Shown here: piece after piece, positions 9,596 to 12,554 of the stretch
Numbering within the stretch: position 1 is the stretch's first letter
How the letters are laid out: each line of letters opens with the position of its first letter
Source of the DNA: Conidiobolus incongruus B7586
Lineage: Eukaryota > Entomophthoromycota > Entomophthoromycetes > Entomophthorales > Conidiobolaceae
DNA: 12,554 nucleotides
NCBI GenBank assembly: GCA_000697335.1
Contig: JNEM01015807.1
Coordinates: 1 to 12,554 of the forward strand
Direction of reading: 5' to 3'
Made by a program: the position numbers and the translations under genes
Notes under the pieces: generated by a model
The model's input: the letters and a program-made list of their open reading frames with translations, nothing else
Told to the model about the DNA's origin: nothing
Database searches by the model: none

Positions 9596-9597
9596 TA
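9596..9597. repeat. TA target duplication, left of mariner
   Basis: Mariner elements insert at and duplicate TA. This TA directly precedes the left terminal inverted repeat; the partner TA is at 10909-10910. Confidence 0.75.
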
Positions 9598-9625
9598 GTG
9601 CAGAAATTAAATAATGGTACAATTT
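9598..9625. repeat. left terminal inverted repeat of mariner
   Basis: Reads GTGCAGAAATTAAATAATGG and onward; against the reverse complement of 10881-10908 it matches at 21 of 28 positions, and four of the seven differences are transitions. Shared core AGAAATTAA. Confidence 0.8.
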
Positions 9626-9688
9626 TAAAATTAAAATTAAACAAATAAATTAATAAATAATATATAAAAATTAATGAATAATATAAAA

Positions 9689-10723
9689 TTAATAGCCTCT
9701 TTTATTATTAATAACTCTTTTCTATACTTTTGGTAAGCTTCTAATATTTAAAAAACAGTTCTTTTTATCAAAGACTGAAATTTGATGTTTCACAAACTAA
9801 TTTAATTTGTTTGCAGGAATTTTTTTTCCTGTAAGCTGTTTTTTTAATTGTCTAAAATAATTATAATCACATAGATTATAATCAGGTGAATATACTAGAT
9901 GTGGTAACTCCCTCTAATTTTTTTTATATAAAAAATCTTTTACAGCTTTAGCTTTATGTATTTTGCAATTATCATGCAAAATAATAGGTGTCTTTAATTT
10001 ATATTGAGAACACTATTTAGAAATTGTTTTATTTAAAAAAGTAATATATAACTTACTATTGATTGATTTTCCTTGAGGTATTAAATAAGAAAACCATATA
10101 CCATTATAATCTATTACAACAATTAACATTTGCTTATATTTAAAGTGTTTATTTATTGGAATTTATAGAGGGGATTGATTTAGCTTAACCCAACATCTTG
10201 TTTTATTTTTAGGTAAAGGATTATATAAAGGAATTTAAAATTCATCAATTATAAGTATTCACTGTAAAAACCTTTGTTTTTAGTTATACCTTAATAAGTT
10301 TAGTTTAGCTATAGTTACTCTAGTTTTCTTTTGGGTTTTTGTTAAATTATAAGGTATCTATTTTGTATTTTTATTAATTAATCCAAGTTTAAACTTAAGT
10401 AAATATAACATGCTTGTATAATTAATATTAAATTACTTTGATAGTTCTCTAGCAGAAATAAAAGGGTATTTCTTAATATATTTTTTTACTCTATTGGTAA
10501 GTGAAAGAGTAACAGTAGAAATTAATCTTTTAGATTTTGGTAAATTTTGAATAGTGTCTCTTCTAGCTTTAAAATCACAGATCTAGTAATATATGGTATT
10601 TTTAGATAAAGCACCATCTTCATAAGCTGTTTACAAGTTTTGGATGATTTTAGAGGGTTTATGGTTAAGTTTTAAAGATACAAAAATAAAAGCCTTTTGA
10701 TAATCATAATCTAGTTTAAACAT
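9689..10723 (-). pseudogene. mariner transposase (DD34D), full length with 12 internal stops
   Basis: Cut-and-paste transposase of the mariner family. ATG at 10723 to TAA at 9689 gives 344 residues, the family's normal length (about 345), all in one frame with no net insertion or deletion. The N-terminal DNA-binding half spans about residues 1-115. IPYNLT (123-128) corresponds to the conserved WVPHELT linker. Catalytic aspartates are present at 160 (IIDEF), 251 (LHDNCKIHKAKA) and 286 (YSPDYNLCDYNYF, the YSPDLAPSDYHLF signature), with 34 residues between the last two. Twelve internal stops lie at codons 31, 47, 97, 122, 148, 155, 163, 187, 237, 270, 309 and 334. Eleven are TAA or TAG and one is TGA, mostly where the family would have Gln or Trp (122 is the Trp of WVPHELT). 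This fits C-to-T and G-to-A damage without length changes. Not functional as it stands. Confidence 0.9.
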
Positions 10724-10880
10724 AATTAAATTTAAGTGTAAATTTTAAAATCAAAATATTTTAATAAAAAAATAATTAAAATTGAATATATATATAGTTT
10801 GAAAATATTTATTTTCCTATATATTTTATATATATAAAATCTTTCAAAATGTATAATATGTTTGAAAGATCAGAAATAAA

Positions 10881-10908
10881 AAAATTTGCCATTTCTTAAT
10901 TTCTATAC
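10881..10908. repeat. right terminal inverted repeat of mariner
   Basis: The reverse complement begins GTATAGAAATTAAGAAATGG and pairs with 9598-9625. The following TA (10909-10910) is the second target copy. Confidence 0.8.
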
Positions 10909-10910
10909 TA
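10909..10910. repeat. TA target duplication, right of mariner
   Basis: Partner of 9596-9597; the chromovirus gag region resumes immediately after it. Confidence 0.75.
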
Positions 10911-11700
10911 ATATTATATATAAATTTATAACATTAGGATTAGATAATTTAAATAAAAAACTATTAAAGTTTATGTAGAAACTGTTATTTATTTTTCTAA
11001 TATAATTGTAATCATCTTTTACCTTAATAATTATTTTAGTTAAAGTAACAAAACTAGCTATTTTTATATTAATTTTAGAGTAGACAACTATAAAAATATT
11101 AAGCTTGAGTTTTCTCTTGAACATGTTTTTCTTTTCACCTTTAGATAAGTTAAGAATTTTTAACTTAAGCTAGGTAAATTCTTCTACAAAATTTCTAACT
11201 AAAAATTTCTAAGTAATCCTTGCTAGTTTGTTTTAAGCTAGAGTAACTATATTTAATAGGTAAAACCTTTACTTAATTACTTATTTAAATTAGTTAAATG
11301 TTTAGATTTTATCAGGATAAAAAAAACTACTAGTAAAATTAAATGTGTCTTTTAAGTGTTTATGTTACTAAAGTTTAACATAAGAGGTTAATTTAAAAGT
11401 TGAAATTTTTACTAAATTATATAAATCTAGAGCTTTAATTTTTTTAAGGAATTTAGTTAGTTTGTTTAAAAATTCTTCTAGTTTTTTAAGAGATTTTAAA
11501 TTACTATAAGTAATCAGGTTATTTACAAAGAAGTTAACTTTGTTAAAGTTTCTTAAAATAAATAATAGAACTTTATAACTATTTAATTTAGTTATCATTT
11601 GTTGTACATAGTTAATCTACTAGGTTTACCCTAATTTCAATCTATATTTAGTAAAAATACTATTAATATTGATAAAATCTTATTAACTAATAAAATAATA
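10911..11700 (-). pseudogene. 5' part of gag region (minus-strand chromovirus)
   Basis: Between the 5' LTR and leader and the nested mariner, where gag is expected. Two open stretches occur on the minus strand (11368-11598 and about 10911-11124), both Lys/Asn/Leu-rich with a helical, coiled-coil-like pattern (for example LKKLEEFLNKLTKFLKK). That suits a gag core but is not diagnostic. Neither stretch is an independent gene, and the second merely runs into the mariner end. Broken fossil. Confidence 0.5.
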
Positions 11701-11830
11701 GTTGTTATTACTAAAAGTTTAAGTGTTTATTTTATTTTATTATAGTTGTATATAAAACAATAGGTTACAATTATAAAATCTTTAACTAAACAATAAGAGT
11801 ACTTTTAGATCTTCTTAATTACTGCTATTA
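11701..11830 (-). other. leader of the minus-strand chromovirus
   Basis: Sequence between the 5' LTR and the gag-like region. In element orientation it starts TAATAGCAGTAATTAAG, where the primer-binding site should be. It could be a mutated tRNA-primer site, but I cannot assign a tRNA from this. Confidence 0.4.
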
Positions 11831-12204
11831 TATAAGTAAATAAGAATAATTAAGGGTAAAAAAAGTAAGTCTCTCAACTTTTAAAAAAATATATAATAAT
11901 TAGATCCTTTAGTATTAAGGTGTTAATTAATAATAATAAGAAATATATTAATAGCTAGGCAAAAGGTTTATTTGAGTAAGAAGTAATATAAGCTAAAGTT
12001 TTAGTTAGAGAGAAAAATCTAAGTCTTTTTTATAGCTAAGTAGAATATATACACATAAATATATAAGGTTAAGTAATAGTAAAGTTACTTAGATATAGGG
12101 ATTTATAAAATGTTGATAAAACCTAATTTAAATAATTAAGTTTTTAGTAGTGAATTAGAGTGAGAAAAAGTATTAATTAAGTAATAATTGTTATAATACT
12201 TACA
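11831..12204 (-). repeat. 5' LTR of the minus-strand chromovirus
   Basis: Direct repeat of 5323-5696. In element orientation it begins TGTAAGTATTATAACAATT at 12204. Similarity to the other copy stops sharply after 12204, where GGTAA begins, and fades below 11831. Shared blocks include GCAAAAGGTTTATTT and AAGTAGAATATATACA. Confidence 0.82.
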
Positions 12205-12209
12205 GGTAA
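12205..12209. repeat. target-site duplication, right (GGTAA)
   Basis: Partner of AGTAA at 5318-5322, differing by one A/G transition. Confidence 0.6.
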
Positions 12210-12554
12210 TATTTAAATTCCTATCTAACTTTATAATAAGACTTTTTTAGTTAGGGGTGTTTTTTCTTAAAGTGCAAGTAATATCTATTATAATATAAAA
12301 CACATATAATAGTATTAATACTAACTAATATTCCTATATAGTTTTATAATTCTTTTTGTATTTTTATAGTAATATTATATTTACCTATATTAACCAACTT
12401 ATAAATATACCTTTTATTATATTTATCTATAATTTTAATATATTTAAGTTTAAGTTTAAAATATATCCTTACCATAATTTTTAATAACTTTAGTTATAAT
12501 AAAATAGCTAACACTAGTAATTCCAATAATCTTATAAGTTAATTTATCTTTATT
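12205..12554 (-). pseudogene. Tc1-like transposase, N-terminal part, cut by the window edge
   Basis: Continuation of the transposase interrupted at 5322. Minus-strand translation from the window end runs KIIGITSVSYFIITKVIKNY, like the first helix-turn-helix ('..lgis..TV.rvi.ry'). IIDKYNKRYIYKLVN follows, like 'lt.rd.r.ivrlv', then YYLHFKKKHP near 12255-12285, like 'GY..rvarkKPlLs', and KSYYKVR, like '.kaRl.fA'. The next expected block (sDEtki) is at about 5255-5270 on the far side of the chromovirus, so the two pieces are one gene split by insertion. Only about three in-frame stops are seen here, fewer than in the other piece. The first residues and the terminal repeat lie beyond the window. 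Confidence 0.82.

Larger units (their letters stand above)
9598..10908 (-). mobile_element. mariner DNA transposon, full length (1311 bp), nested in gag
   Basis: A Tc1/mariner-superfamily element of the classic mariner size, bounded by terminal inverted repeats of about 28 bp and flanked on both sides by TA. It contains one transposase gene filling most of its length (9689-10723, minus strand). It lies in the gag region of the minus-strand chromovirus and is therefore the youngest layer on that side of the nest. Its sequence is visibly less AT-saturated than the element around it, with many CA-containing codons left. Confidence 0.88.
5323..12204 (-). mobile_element. Ty3/gypsy chromovirus fossil with both LTRs, minus strand
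   Basis: A retrotransposon of about 6.9 kb including a nested mariner (about 5.6 kb without it). It has LTRs of 374 bp at both ends and, in minus-strand order, gag, protease, reverse transcriptase, RNase H, integrase and a chromodomain, the arrangement of chromoviruses. It sits inside a Tc1-like transposase gene and is flanked by AGTAA/GGTAA. All parts are present, but the element is heavily broken, with many dozens of lesions spread throughout. Nesting shows it is younger than the Tc1-like element and older than the mariner within it. The two LTRs agree at roughly four of five positions by eye, but most differences are transitions attributable to RIP, so no age should be read from them. Confidence 0.88.

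Noticed and set aside
9689-10723. A genome with TAA/TAG read as glutamine, so that the mariner is intact
   Set aside because: Some stops fall at Trp positions (for example codon 122), one is TGA, ordinary CAA and CAG codons are also present, and the neighbouring Tc1 gene has lost catalytic residues. RIP explains all of this; reassignment does not.
10903-11124. 73-codon minus-strand open frame as a gene
   Set aside because: It lies in the gag region of the chromovirus and ends inside the mariner terminal repeat; composition is that of eroded AT-rich DNA.
11368-11598. 76-codon minus-strand open frame as a gene
   Set aside because: Lys/Leu/Asn-rich remnant in the gag position next to the 5' LTR, with no start context or independent similarity.
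1-12554. Mitochondrial or organellar DNA, given the AT content
   Set aside because: No organellar genes, tRNAs or rRNAs are seen, and the content is nuclear-type LTR retrotransposons and Tc1/mariner elements.

Overview
This window is a graveyard of nested transposable elements in extremely AT-rich DNA. I find no host gene, tRNA, rRNA or CRISPR array. Every recognisable coding trace belongs to a transposon. The likely source is a filamentous ascomycete (Pezizomycotina) with repeat-induced point mutation (RIP). I infer this from the fungal-style chromovirus (Ty3/gypsy with chromodomain), the Tc1/mariner elements, the very high TpA and near absence of CpG, and DNA-transposon reading frames interrupted where the families usually have Gln or Trp. 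The species cannot be named from the sequence.

Layout. Positions 1 to about 170 hold a piece of a mariner-like transposase (minus strand) cut by the window edge. About 170-700 is unassigned. About 700-4640 is a decayed Ty3/gypsy retrotransposon on the plus strand (gag-like, protease, reverse transcriptase, RNase H, integrase). Its integrase region is split by a 399-bp solo LTR at 3902-4300, which has TG...CA ends and a perfect 5-bp target duplication (AAATT). From about 4640 a Tc1-like DNA transposon runs on the minus strand. It is interrupted at 5322 and resumes at 12205, continuing past the window end.

The interrupter, 5323-12204, is a second Ty3/gypsy element on the minus strand. It has two 374-bp LTRs, gag, protease, reverse transcriptase, RNase H, integrase and a chromodomain, and is flanked by AGTAA/GGTAA. 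A 1311-bp mariner (9598-10908, minus strand, flanked by TA, with about 28-bp terminal inverted repeats) sits in its gag region. That mariner keeps a full-length single-frame transposase of 344 codons with all three catalytic aspartates, but has 12 internal stops.

Order of events (inferred from nesting): the Tc1-like element came first, then the minus-strand chromovirus, then the mariner. The solo LTR came after the plus-strand gypsy element. If the Tc1 end at about 4640 is correctly placed, the Tc1-like element in turn landed in or beside the plus-strand gypsy integrase. Nothing here looks functional, and no new biological system was found. The points of interest are the clean nest boundaries, the little-mutated solo LTR and the full-length mariner.
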